DNA of 6,789 nt from Clostridiales bacterium UBA4821 (GCA_002402315.1 DHFP01000223.1:1-6789); one strand, 5' to 3'; shown: positions 1-6,674, numbered from the stretch's first letter. The notes: generated by a model from the letters alone, not told the origin. Numbers and translations are program-made.

Positions 1-78
1 TTAAGAATTAATTTCTATGCATTTACAGATTCAAATGGTATAATTGTTATGATTTGTGGAGATTTTGTTGATAACTGA
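1..78 (+). CDS. Possible C-terminal end of an upstream protein (partial)
   Basis: The first frame is open from base 1 to a TGA at 76-78, giving 25 residues ending GIIVMICGDFVDN. The alternation of hydrophobic and polar residues looks like a beta strand followed by an acidic tail, so it could be a real protein end. The other two + frames have stops within the first ten bases. At 25 codons the open frame could be chance, and I do not recognise the family. If real, it ends 23 bases before yhbY, compatible with one transcript. Confidence 0.35.
   Translation, partial: LRINFYAFTDSNGIIVMICGDFVDN
16..44 (+). promoter_or_regulatory. Candidate extended -10 promoter upstream of yhbY
   Basis: A perfect TATAAT lies at 39-44, preceded by TG at 36-37, which together make an extended -10 element. 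At a 17-base spacing the -35 position (16-21, TATGCA) matches the consensus at only three of six bases, as is common for extended -10 promoters. It would start transcription about 50 bases before yhbY. It lies inside the possible upstream reading frame, and such A/T-rich hexamers arise easily by chance in this DNA. Confidence 0.3.
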
Positions 79-101
79 TTTTTTGAATGGAGAGATTAAA
101 A

Positions 102-389
102 ATGTTGACAGGAAAGCAGAGAGCATATTTAAGGAGCATGGCAAACACGATAAACCCGATTATTCAAGTAGGCAAAGGTGGAATTAGTGAAAACCTGATT
201 AAACAAATAGATGAAGCTCTTGAAGCTCGGGAGTTGGTTAAAATAACAGTTCTTGAGAATTCGCCATCAGAAGTTAGAGAAGCTGGAGAGAAGATTACCA
301 GTAGGGTAGATGCTGAGATTGTTCAAGTGATAGGTAAAAAGTTTACTATATATCGTAAATCAAAAGAACCTGTTATTATTTTGCCGTAA
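102..389 (+). CDS. yhbY: YhbY family RNA-binding protein (CRM domain)
   Basis: This 95-residue protein is one single CRM domain. YhbY-family proteins associate with pre-50S ribosomal particles and are thought to help rRNA folding or assembly in the cytoplasm. The start has the family's typical MLTGKQRAYLRS opening, the GxxG-type RNA-binding loop is GKGG at residues 24-27, and the closing strand VQVIGKKFTIYR is at 74-85. Length matches the family (about 95-100). I chose ATG 102 because GGAGAG at 89-94 sits 7 bases upstream and the family alignment begins here. The in-frame ATG at 87 would add five residues and overlaps that binding site. The next gene, ysxC, is also a ribosome-assembly factor, 54 bases on, so the two are probably co-transcribed. 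Confidence 0.93.
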   Translation: MLTGKQRAYLRSMANTINPIIQVGKGGISENLIKQIDEALEARELVKITVLENSPSEVREAGEKITSRVDAEIVQVIGKKFTIYRKSKEPVIILP

Positions 390-428
390 GAGGTATTTAG
401 TACTTTGCTGTAGAAGGTCTGTATTTTA

Positions 429-438
429 AAGGAAGTGA
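429..438 (+). promoter_or_regulatory. Ribosome binding site deciding the ysxC TTG start
   Basis: AAGGAAGTGA differs from the full anti-16S complement AAGGAGGTGA at one base. It sits 8 bases (from the GGAAG core) before TTG 444. The alternative GTG at 435 lies inside this site and has no purine-rich sequence at proper distance upstream, so it is unlikely to be the start. Confidence 0.75.
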
Positions 439-443
439 TTAAT

Positions 444-1025
444 TTGAATGTAAATGATGTCAAGCTTGAATGTACTGCTGTGAATAAAACTCAATATCCC
501 ATTGATAGAAAGCCGGAGGTAGCGTTTGTAGGAAGGTCTAATGTTGGTAAGTCCGCTCTGATTAACTACCTTGTAAATAGGAAGGCTTTAGCCAGGATAA
601 GCTCTACTCCTGGTAAGACTAGAGGAATTAATTTTTATAATGTTGAAAATAAGTTATACTTTGTTGATCTACCAGGATATGGTTATGCAAAAGTATCTCA
701 AAAGGAAAAAGAATCATGGGTCAAAATGATTAATCAATACTTAACTGAGCGTGAATCATTAAGGATTCTTATACTATTAATAGATATCAGACATTTACCT
801 ACAGAACTGGATAAGACCATGCTGGACTGGATAAGAGGAAATCAACTTAACCTAATTGTTGTGGCTACTAAAGCTGACAAGCTAGCCAAATCTGACATAC
901 AAAAACATCTCGAACAGGTTAGAAATACTCTTGGTTTAACCGTTCAGGAATATATTTTACCCGTATCAGCTGAAAAGAGATTTGGAAGAGAGGAATTATG
1001 GGAACTGATTCAAGACAAGCTTTAA
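444..1025 (+). CDS. ysxC: Ribosome biogenesis GTP-binding protein YsxC/EngB
   Basis: A 193-residue TRAFAC-class GTPase of the YihA/EngB/YsxC family, needed in bacteria such as Bacillus subtilis for late 50S subunit assembly. All G motifs are visible: G1 GRSNVGKS at residues 30-37, the G2 region TPGKTR at 55-60, G3 DLPG at 75-78 inside the family signature FVDLPGYGYAKV, G4 TKAD at 142-145, and G5 SAE at 175-177. Length is normal (about 195) and the single G domain is complete. Translation is assigned to TTG 444 because of the well-placed near-consensus ribosome binding site; family members begin at the equivalent residue. It lies 54 bases after yhbY and 24 bases before the decarboxylase beta subunit, with no terminator between. 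No lon or clpX gene, often its neighbours in Firmicutes, is visible here. Confidence 0.95.
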   Translation: MNVNDVKLECTAVNKTQYPIDRKPEVAFVGRSNVGKSALINYLVNRKALARISSTPGKTRGINFYNVENKLYFVDLPGYGYAKVSQKEKESWVKMINQYLTERESLRILILLIDIRHLPTELDKTMLDWIRGNQLNLIVVATKADKLAKSDIQKHLEQVRNTLGLTVQEYILPVSAEKRFGREELWELIQDKL

Positions 1026-1049
1026 AAAAACCTTTTGGGGGATTATATA

Positions 1050-2312
1050 ATGGAGATACTATTCAAAGGGGTAATGGGGTTACATATTGGAAATATTTTA
1101 ATGTTCTTAATCGGGTTTACGTTAATTTACCTTGCAATTAAGAAGGAATACGAGCCCAACCTGCTCCTGCCAATAGGGTTTGGCACAATCCTAACCAATA
1201 TACCTTTCTCCTCAGTTATAACGGGAAGTAAAGTTTTGGATCAAGAGGTTACGAAGCTTGTAACCATGTATCCGGAATTCCAGACATTCTTTCAAACAAA
1301 GTTAAACTATTTATTCGAAAATGGTCAGGCATATAACGTTGAGCCGGGTTTTCTGACCCTTCTTTTCAACTCCGGAATTGTAACCGAACTCTTTCCAATA
1401 CTAATTTTTATAGCCATTGGAGCAATGACTGATTTTACCCCGTTGTTAAAGAACCCGGTTACAGTTTTTTTGGGTGCAGCAGCTCAGCTAGGTATATTTG
1501 TAACACTACTTTTGGCATTGTTTATTGGGCCGTTACTTGGTTTGCTGGGTATACCATTTGAGGGTTTCAGCCTGAAAGAAGCGGCCTCCATAGGTATTAT
1601 CGGTTCAGCTGATGGGCCGACATCAATATTCGTGGCTTCGCAGTTAGCCAAAGATTTGTTAGGTCCGATATCGGTTGCAGCATATTCATACATGGCTTTG
1701 GTACCGCTTATTCAGCCGCCGATAATTAAACTTTTGACTAGAAGAGATGAACGTTTAATAAGAATGGAGTATGAGGGGGGCGATCTGCCCAAAACCATTA
1801 AGATAATGTTCCCGATAGTAATTACTTTGATTGCAGGTATTATAGCGCCGGTAAGTGCAGCCTTGGTGGGCAGTTTAATGTTTGGCAACCTGATAAGGGA
1901 AAGCGGGGTTGTAGAGAGATTATCAAACTCAGCTCAAAATGAACTGGCAAATCTAGTGACTCTTCTTCTGGGAATTACCATTGGCTCAACAATGTCTGCC
2001 GATAAATTTTTAAGACCGTCTACCTTGTTGATTATTGTAATGGGACTGGTGGCTTTTGCTGCTGGTACTGCCGGAGGGGTGTTATTTGCAAAACTAATGA
2101 ATCTATTTCTAAAACAAAAGATAAATCCCATGGTTGGTGCAGCGGGAGTATCAGCTTTTCCTATGTCGGCAAGAGTAATACAAAGATTGGCGAAAGAAGA
2201 AGACCCCACTAACTTTATACTGATGCAAGGGGTAGGAGCAAATGTATCAGGTATACTTGGTTCAGCTATTGCCGGAGGGCTAATACTCGCTTTAGTATCA
2301 TTCTTTGGTTAG
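1050..2312 (+). CDS. Sodium ion-translocating decarboxylase, beta subunit
   Basis: This 420-residue polytopic membrane protein belongs to the OadB/GcdB/MmdB family, which couples decarboxylation of a carboxybiotin intermediate to Na+ export across the cytoplasmic membrane. The conserved GSADGPTS segment contains D188, equivalent to the essential Asp203 of Klebsiella OadB. The SYMALVPLIQPP helix has Y214 (Klebsiella Tyr229), and SAFPMSAR carries S368 and R375 (Klebsiella Ser382 and Arg389), so the ion path looks intact. A polar loop at about residues 56-102, after the first helix-rich part, appears longer than in compact homologues. ATG 1050 is preferred over the in-frame TTG 1035 because GGGGGA at 1037-1042 gives it a usable binding site and the family begins near here. 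Substrate (oxaloacetate, methylmalonyl-CoA, glutaconyl-CoA or malonate) cannot be told from this subunit. The alpha and biotin-carrier genes are not in the window. Confidence 0.92.
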   Translation: MEILFKGVMGLHIGNILMFLIGFTLIYLAIKKEYEPNLLLPIGFGTILTNIPFSSVITGSKVLDQEVTKLVTMYPEFQTFFQTKLNYLFENGQAYNVEPGFLTLLFNSGIVTELFPILIFIAIGAMTDFTPLLKNPVTVFLGAAAQLGIFVTLLLALFIGPLLGLLGIPFEGFSLKEAASIGIIGSADGPTSIFVASQLAKDLLGPISVAAYSYMALVPLIQPPIIKLLTRRDERLIRMEYEGGDLPKTIKIMFPIVITLIAGIIAPVSAALVGSLMFGNLIRESGVVERLSNSAQNELANLVTLLLGITIGSTMSADKFLRPSTLLIIVMGLVAFAAGTAGGVLFAKLMNLFLKQKINPMVGAAGVSAFPMSARVIQRLAKEEDPTNFILMQGVGANVSGILGSAIAGGLILALVSFFG

Positions 2313-2328
2313 GAGGGACGGCTTAAGT

Positions 2329-2460
2329 ATGGATCTACTTTCACAAGATATCGTTTCCGGTTTTAAAATAATGATCTATGGTTTATCAGGTGTATTTGGC
2401 GCTTTATTACTGTTCTATATTTCAATTAAGCTTCTAATGAAAATATTCTCTGGAGAATAA
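2329..2460 (+). CDS. OadG-related small membrane subunit (43 aa)
   Basis: A 43-residue protein translated from ATG 2329 with a strong site, AGGAGGG at 2311-2317, which overlaps the stop codon of the beta subunit gene 16 bases upstream. That arrangement suggests translational coupling. The N-terminus MDLLSQDIVSGF is followed by a single hydrophobic helix at about residues 14-36 (GLSGVFGALLLFYISIKLLM) and a short basic end (K38), a pattern of OadG/gamma-type subunits that assemble with and stabilise decarboxylase complexes. It is shorter than typical gamma subunits (about 80-120 aa) and lacks their Pro/Ala linker and histidine-rich metal-binding tail, so it probably serves only as a membrane anchor or assembly partner. 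The family call rests on helix pattern and position. Confidence 0.8.
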   Translation: MDLLSQDIVSGFKIMIYGLSGVFGALLLFYISIKLLMKIFSGE

Positions 2461-2532
2461 AGTAATAAGCTTTTCGGTAAATTAATATGAGTCAGAACTA
2501 ATTTTAAGCAAAGGAGAATATATACTACAAAA

Positions 2533-3909
2533 ATGCTCTGGAACAGTACAACAAATTGGAACAATAAAATTGAAACCTTTTTAAAGAAACTTTTTCCAGC
2601 TCAGGGTGTAGTATTTGGGTTTGCAGGTCTTATCATTATAGGAACCATACTATTGATGCTTCCTATTTCGGTTAGACCGGGTAAAAGCATTACATTGGTT
2701 GATGCATTATTTACTGCTACCTCTGCTTCCTGTGTAACCGGACTGGTTGTTGTTGATACTCATGACCACTGGTCGGTATTTGGACAACTTATCATCCTTT
2801 CCCTTATACAAATTGGGGGACTTGGAATGCTCACAATGGCAACATGGATTTCAATAATTATTGGGCGAAAGGTTACCTATAAAGAGAGACTCCTGATGCA
2901 GGAATCTTTAAATCAAAGTGATGTAGAAGGAATAATAAGATTAACTAAAAATGTAATACTTGTAACTTTTGCAGTTGAACTAATAGGAGCTTTACTTTTA
3001 TCCATAAGATTTATCCCTCAATTCGGATTGATTAAAGGTCTATACATGGGCATATTCCATGCCGTATCAGCTTTTTGCAACGCCGGTTTTGATCTTATGG
3101 GCAATTTTAACAGCATAATAGCCTATGTTTCTGACCCTTTGGTAAGTTTCACAATAGCAGGTTTGTTTATTATAGGGGGGCTTGGATTTACAGTCTGGCG
3201 GGATATGAACCACAGCAGAAACTTTCACAAATTGACCCTGCATTCAAAGATAGCAATAATAATAACTATTGTATTGCTAATTGCCGGTGCACTGCTGTTC
3301 CTGATCCTTGAGAGCCATAACAGTGATACCTTGGGGGATTTAAGCTGGGGTGACAAAATACTGGCATCCTTCTTTCAATCAGCTACGTGCAGAACTGCGG
3401 GTTATAACACAATTTTCATATCCGGCCTGACTGAAGAATCAAAGCTTGTTTCTATTATACTTATGTTTATAGGAGCTTCTCCGGGTTCAACCGGAGGGGG
3501 TATCAAGACGGTAACATTTGGTGTAATCATATTTACCTTGGTTTCTATTTTAAAAGGTAAGGAAAACACTGAAATCCTCAAAAGGACCGTACCTCACCGG
3601 ATTGTTAGGAAATCACTGGCAATAATCTTTTTCAGCCTGTCATTTGTACTGGTGGTAGCATTGATAATGGCAATATATGAAGATATTCCGCTTTTAAACA
3701 TATCTTTTGAGGTTGTATCTGCATTTGGAACGGTTGGACTTTCAACAGGGATAACCCCGTATTTGTCAGGATTCAGCAAGCTTCTGATAGTGCTTACTAT
3801 GTTTCTGGGAAGGGTAGGACCGTTGACATTGACATATGCCCTTGCCAGGAGATTAGATAGAAGAAAACAAAACTACAGTTACCCTGAAGGGAAAATCATG
3901 GTAGGTTAA
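2533..3909 (+). CDS. ktrB: Ktr-type potassium uptake system, membrane subunit KtrB
   Basis: This 458-residue channel-like transporter has four repeated M1-P-M2 units and forms the K+ (usually Na+-dependent) path of KtrAB in the cytoplasmic membrane. The four pore loops are visible: SASCVTGL near residues 64-71, SAFCNAGFD at 179-187, SATCRTAGYN at 283-292 and SAFGTVGLS at 396-404. Their filter glycines are G70, G185, G290 and G402. The gating loop of the third unit is GASPGSTGGGIK at 314-325. The C-terminal YPEGKIMVG is typical of KtrB and, with the length and adjacent ktrA, separates it from the longer proteobacterial TrkH. The start is ATG 2533; the nearest AAGGAG (2511-2516) is 16 bases away, an unusually long gap, but no better start codon exists. 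It lies 72 bases after the micro-subunit gene. No c-di-AMP riboswitch is seen upstream. Confidence 0.94.
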   Translation: MLWNSTTNWNNKIETFLKKLFPAQGVVFGFAGLIIIGTILLMLPISVRPGKSITLVDALFTATSASCVTGLVVVDTHDHWSVFGQLIILSLIQIGGLGMLTMATWISIIIGRKVTYKERLLMQESLNQSDVEGIIRLTKNVILVTFAVELIGALLLSIRFIPQFGLIKGLYMGIFHAVSAFCNAGFDLMGNFNSIIAYVSDPLVSFTIAGLFIIGGLGFTVWRDMNHSRNFHKLTLHSKIAIIITIVLLIAGALLFLILESHNSDTLGDLSWGDKILASFFQSATCRTAGYNTIFISGLTEESKLVSIILMFIGASPGSTGGGIKTVTFGVIIFTLVSILKGKENTEILKRTVPHRIVRKSLAIIFFSLSFVLVVALIMAIYEDIPLLNISFEVVSAFGTVGLSTGITPYLSGFSKLLIVLTMFLGRVGPLTLTYALARRLDRRKQNYSYPEGKIMVG

Positions 3910-3914
3910 GGAGG
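3908..3914 (+). promoter_or_regulatory. Ribosome binding site of ktrA overlapping the ktrB stop
   Basis: A perfect AAGGAGG begins within the ktrB TAA stop (3907-3909) and sits 7 bases before TTG 3922. Ribosomes ending ktrB would clear or directly reload this site, which suggests coupled synthesis of the two subunits. It also fixes TTG as the start, since no ATG or GTG lies at usable distance. Confidence 0.8.
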
Positions 3915-3921
3915 AATTAAT

Positions 3922-4587
3922 TTGCTTTCATTTGTTGTTTTGGGACTTGGAAAGTTTGGCCAGAGTGTGGCTAAGACTCTTTACGAAATGGGACATGAGG
4001 TTTTGACAATAGAAAAAAGTGAAGAAATAGTGGAGGATATTGCAGATTCTGTTACTCAGGTTATCAGGGGGGACATAACTGATGAGGACCTGCTAAAGGC
4101 TCTAGGAGTTAGAAATTTTGATGCAGCTATAGTTTCTACCAGTGAAGATATACATTCTAATATAATTGCGACCATAATTCTTAAGGAATTGGGTATAAAG
4201 CACATAATAGCAAAGGCACATAATGATATGCATGCAAAAGTACTATATAAATTGGGAGTTGATAAGGTAATCTTTCCGGAAAGAGATTTGGGGGTAAGGG
4301 TAGCACGCAGCTTGGTTGCGCTGGATAACGTGAACAACCTGATAGAGCTTTCACCTGATTACAGCATAGTTGAAATTCCGGTTCCGGAGGATTGGGTTGG
4401 AAAAAGTATTGCCCAGCTGCATGTAAGAGCCAAACATAGAATAAATATAATAGCAGTCAAAAATGGAATGAAGGTTAATGCTTCACCAATGGCAGAAACG
4501 GTTTTGGAAAGCGGTGAGGTGCTTATAGTGGTTGGTAGTAATGAAGCACTCAAGCCATTTAAGACAAAAAGAATTAAAAGAGCATAA
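3922..4587 (+). CDS. ktrA: Ktr/Trk potassium uptake regulatory subunit KtrA (RCK protein)
   Basis: A 221-residue cytoplasmic RCK protein that forms the ring gating KtrB in response to ATP/ADP. The RCK_N Rossmann domain covers about residues 1-135, with the dinucleotide-binding GLGKFG at 8-13 and an acidic residue (E31) at the end of the second strand. The stretch IIAKAHNDMHAKVLYKLG at 95-112, followed by FPERDLG, is typical of the family. The RCK_C domain spans about 140-214. RCK_C domains of Firmicute KtrA bind cyclic di-AMP, and R169 and P189 lie in the region that contacts it in studied homologues; that assignment is inferred from memory of the fold. The length matches KtrA of Bacillus (about 222). 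It begins with TTG, 12 bases after ktrB. In Bacillus subtilis the order is ktrA then ktrB, so the order here is reversed. No clear terminator follows. Confidence 0.94.
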   Translation: MLSFVVLGLGKFGQSVAKTLYEMGHEVLTIEKSEEIVEDIADSVTQVIRGDITDEDLLKALGVRNFDAAIVSTSEDIHSNIIATIILKELGIKHIIAKAHNDMHAKVLYKLGVDKVIFPERDLGVRVARSLVALDNVNNLIELSPDYSIVEIPVPEDWVGKSIAQLHVRAKHRINIIAVKNGMKVNASPMAETVLESGEVLIVVGSNEALKPFKTKRIKRA

Positions 4588-4601
4588 AGTTTTCCGTAAA
4601 T

Positions 4602-4631
4602 CTGATAAGTATACAAAGACGTAAATATCAT
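4602..4631 (+). promoter_or_regulatory. Candidate promoter for pgi
   Basis: In the 146-base gap between ktrA and pgi, CTGATA at 4602-4607 (four of six -35 matches) and TATCAT at 4626-4631 (five of six -10 matches) are separated by 18 bases. This would give pgi a leader of about 95 bases. The gap is A/T-rich, so chance matches are expected; other -10-like hexamers at 4652 and 4705 lack a reasonable -35. No hairpin plus T-run ends the ktr transcript in the same gap. Confidence 0.3.
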
Positions 4632-4733
4632 ATTTTAAACCATCTCAATGTTATAAGATTAAAATGGCAAGAGCTATGAAAATAAAGTACATGGCAGGTA
4701 AAAATATTATAAGATACTTGGGAGGTAGATAGA

Positions 4734-6110
4734 GTGCAGTTAAAGATTAGTTTTGATTATTCGAAATGCATACCATATATCAGCCAAAATGAAATTGAGT
4801 ATTTGGAACCTGTTATAAGGGCTTCACATGAAATGTTACATACAAAAACAGGACCCGGTAGTGATTATGTGGGATGGGTTGATCTTCCAAACAATTATGA
4901 TAAAGAAGAATTCGAAAGAATAAAGATAGCAGCCCAAAATATCAGGGACAATGCTGATGCTTTTATTGTTATAGGGATCGGTGGTTCATATCTTGGAGCG
5001 AGGGCAGGTTTGGAGATGCTGGCACACTCATTTTTCAACCTGCTGCCCAAGTCTAAAAGAAACGGGCCTCAAATTTATTTTGCAGGGAATAATATTAGTT
5101 CAACCTATCTTTCAGATTTATTGGATGTACTGGAGGATAAAGAGATTTACGTAAATGTAATCTCAAAATCAGGCACTACAACAGAACCGGCAATTGCCTT
5201 CAGAATTTTTAGAGATCTATTGGAAAAGAGATATGGAAAAGAGGGTGCGAAGAAAAGAATCATAGCTACTACAGACAAATCCGGAGGAGCGCTCAAAAAG
5301 TTAGCTGATGAGGAAGGATACCAGACGTTTGTTATACCTGATGATATTGGCGGCAGATATTCTGTTCTTACTGCCGTAGGACTGCTGCCTTTAGCTGCTG
5401 GCGGTCTTGATATTGATGCAATTATGGAAGGCGCAGGGCAAGCATACAAAGACTATGGTCAAGTTCAGCCGGACAAAAACCAATGCTACCAGTATGCAGC
5501 TATTAGAAATGCATTATATGGAAAAGGCAAAACTACAGAAATAATGGTCAACTATGAGCCTGGTTTGCATTATTTTTCTGAGTGGTGGAAACAGTTATTT
5601 GGAGAAAGCGAGGGTAAAGACCGGAAGGGAATTTTCCCCGCATCGGTTGATTTTACTACTGATTTACATTCGATGGGACAATACCTCCAGGATGGATTAA
5701 GAAATATTTTTGAGATAGTAATTCAGGTTGAGAAACCAAGGAAGGATATCCGGATTGAAGAGGATAAAGACAACGTTGATGGCCTTAATTTCTTGACTGG
5801 AAATACATTTGGGTATGTGAACAAAAAGGCTTTTGAAGGTACGTTACTTGCGCATAATGATGGCGGGATGCCTACGATGGTATTATCTCTGCCTGTCTTA
5901 GATGAATACTACTTTGGCAATATGGTATACTTCTTTGAAAAAGCCTGCGGTATAAGTGGATATATGCTGGGAGTAAACCCATTTGACCAGCCGGGGGTAG
6001 AGGCATATAAAAAGAATATGTTTGCTCTTCTGGGTAAACCCGGTTTTGAAAGACAAAGAGAGCTCATCAAAGAGAGGTTGGGGGCGGGGTCTATTATGCA
6101 TACAAGCTGA
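4734..6110 (+). CDS. pgi: Glucose-6-phosphate isomerase
   Basis: Pgi interconverts glucose 6-phosphate and fructose 6-phosphate in the cytoplasm, for glycolysis and gluconeogenesis. The 458-residue length fits the short bacterial (Firmicute) class. Two SIS-type sugar-isomerase folds are recognisable. GIGGSYLGAR at residues 81-90 and SKSGTTTEPA at 144-153 bind the phosphate, and DIGGRYSVLTAVGLLP at 204-219 is a family signature with R208. The catalytic residues appear complete: E291 in FGESEGK, H312 in LHSMGQYLQDG, and K426 in GVEAYKK. GTG 4734 is the start, with GGAGGT at 4721-4726 seven bases upstream; the family N-terminus agrees. It probably has its own promoter in the preceding 146-base gap. 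The BsuPI-domain gene follows 24 bases later, so the two are likely co-transcribed. Confidence 0.97.
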   Translation: MQLKISFDYSKCIPYISQNEIEYLEPVIRASHEMLHTKTGPGSDYVGWVDLPNNYDKEEFERIKIAAQNIRDNADAFIVIGIGGSYLGARAGLEMLAHSFFNLLPKSKRNGPQIYFAGNNISSTYLSDLLDVLEDKEIYVNVISKSGTTTEPAIAFRIFRDLLEKRYGKEGAKKRIIATTDKSGGALKKLADEEGYQTFVIPDDIGGRYSVLTAVGLLPLAAGGLDIDAIMEGAGQAYKDYGQVQPDKNQCYQYAAIRNALYGKGKTTEIMVNYEPGLHYFSEWWKQLFGESEGKDRKGIFPASVDFTTDLHSMGQYLQDGLRNIFEIVIQVEKPRKDIRIEEDKDNVDGLNFLTGNTFGYVNKKAFEGTLLAHNDGGMPTMVLSLPVLDEYYFGNMVYFFEKACGISGYMLGVNPFDQPGVEAYKKNMFALLGKPGFERQRELIKERLGAGSIMHTS

Positions 6111-6134
6111 ATATAATAAAAGGAAGCAGCAGAA

Positions 6135-6566
6135 ATGATAAAGAGGGTGATGAGTGTAATGGGAGACAAGGGTTCTGATGCACCACAAAAAATTACATCA
6201 ATAGAAGTTACACCGAAAGCCCAGCTGACCAGCGAGGGAATAAATGCATCAGTCGAGATCAGGAATGTTAGTAAACAGTCTGTAGAATTAGCATTTAGCT
6301 CAGGACTGAAATATGATTTTGTATTACTTGATGCTCAAGATAAAGAACTTTACAGATGGTCCAGGGGAAAATTCTTTACCATGGCTTTAGAAAGCATATC
6401 AATTCGACCAGGTGAACGGATTACTTACTCTGAAAAGTTGAGCAAGGATGAAATAGGACTGGAGGCGTTTGAAAAGGCTGTTACTTTAAGAACAGTAATT
6501 CCGGCAAAGTTGGATAGCAAAGAGAACATAAGAGAAAAGATCTTCCAAACCAAAATCATAAGATAA
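6135..6566 (+). CDS. BsuPI-domain protein (putative intracellular proteinase inhibitor)
   Basis: A 143-residue protein with a BsuPI domain, named for the intracellular proteinase inhibitor of Bacillus subtilis, a beta-sandwich of immunoglobulin type. The diagnostic segments are FSSGLKYDFVLLD at residues 54-66, YRWSRGKFFTMALE at 73-86 and RPGE at 91-94, followed by a Y-x-E strand. There is no signal peptide or hydrophobic helix, so it should be cytoplasmic, unlike many BsuPI-domain proteins of Bacilli that are exported. The C-terminal 40 residues (charged, ending KIFQTKIIR) extend past the core domain. The start is uncertain: ATG 6135 has AAGGAAG at 6120-6126, and ATG 6159 has GAGGGTGA at 6143-6150; the second gives 135 residues. 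Its target is unknown and inhibitor activity is inferred from the family only. Confidence 0.85.
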   Translation: MIKRVMSVMGDKGSDAPQKITSIEVTPKAQLTSEGINASVEIRNVSKQSVELAFSSGLKYDFVLLDAQDKELYRWSRGKFFTMALESISIRPGERITYSEKLSKDEIGLEAFEKAVTLRTVIPAKLDSKENIREKIFQTKIIR

Positions 6567-6579
6567 GGTAAAAAAGAAT

Positions 6580-6619
6580 GAGGGGCCGGCTTTTATGTCC
6601 CCTCCCATAGGGACATTTT
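6580..6619 (+). terminator. Probable terminator region after the BsuPI gene, two alternative stems
   Basis: ATGTCCC (6595-6601) and GGGACAT (6610-6616) form a perfect 7-bp stem with an 8-base loop. Three further T's (6617-6619) follow, making a TTTT run with the last stem base, then G. GAGGGG (6580-6585) can instead pair with CCCCTC (6599-6604), which uses the same C's, so the stems exclude each other. The short T-run makes this a moderate rather than strong intrinsic terminator for the pgi-BsuPI transcript. Confidence 0.5.
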
Positions 6620-6636
6620 GTGAACCGTGGTAGTTT

Positions 6637-6674
6637 GGCGAGGCAGACAGTAGATTAAGCTGTCTGCCTTTGCC
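6637..6674. terminator. Long hairpin, possible bidirectional terminator
   Basis: AGGCAGACAG (6641-6650) and CTGTCTGCCT (6660-6669) are a perfect 10-bp inverted repeat with a 9-base loop. GGC (6637-6639) and GCC (6672-6674) extend the stem by 3 bp past a small internal loop. The minus-strand stop TAA (6657-6655) lies in the loop. The + strand has only TTT after the stem and the minus strand has none, so termination is plausible but weakly supported; it could also be a structured element end. Confidence 0.4.

Noticed and set aside
1484..2209. Minus-strand open frames of 69 and 91 codons within the decarboxylase beta subunit gene
   Set aside because: They lie antisense to a strongly conserved membrane protein, show no recognisable domain and have no credible ribosome site; they are frame shadows.
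2461..2532. Search for a ydaO-type (c-di-AMP) riboswitch before ktrB
   Set aside because: Such riboswitches often control K+ genes in Firmicutes, but the 72-base gap is too short to hold one and shows none of its conserved stems.
2533..3909. TrkH rather than KtrB
   Set aside because: The 458-residue length, lack of the extra N-terminal helices of TrkH, the KtrB-like C-terminus and the adjacent single-RCK-unit KtrA (221 aa, not a double TrkA) favour KtrB.
4588..4733. Search for a terminator or riboswitch between ktrA and pgi
   Set aside because: No G+C-rich stem followed by T's is present; only A/T-rich sequence with promoter-like hexamers and a GTATAC palindrome, expected by chance.
5898..6188. 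Two overlapping minus-strand open frames across the end of pgi and the start of the BsuPI gene
   Set aside because: Both are antisense to well-supported genes and overlap each other in different frames; the composition (many Leu, Phe, Cys and Tyr residues) is what reverse reading of these genes gives.
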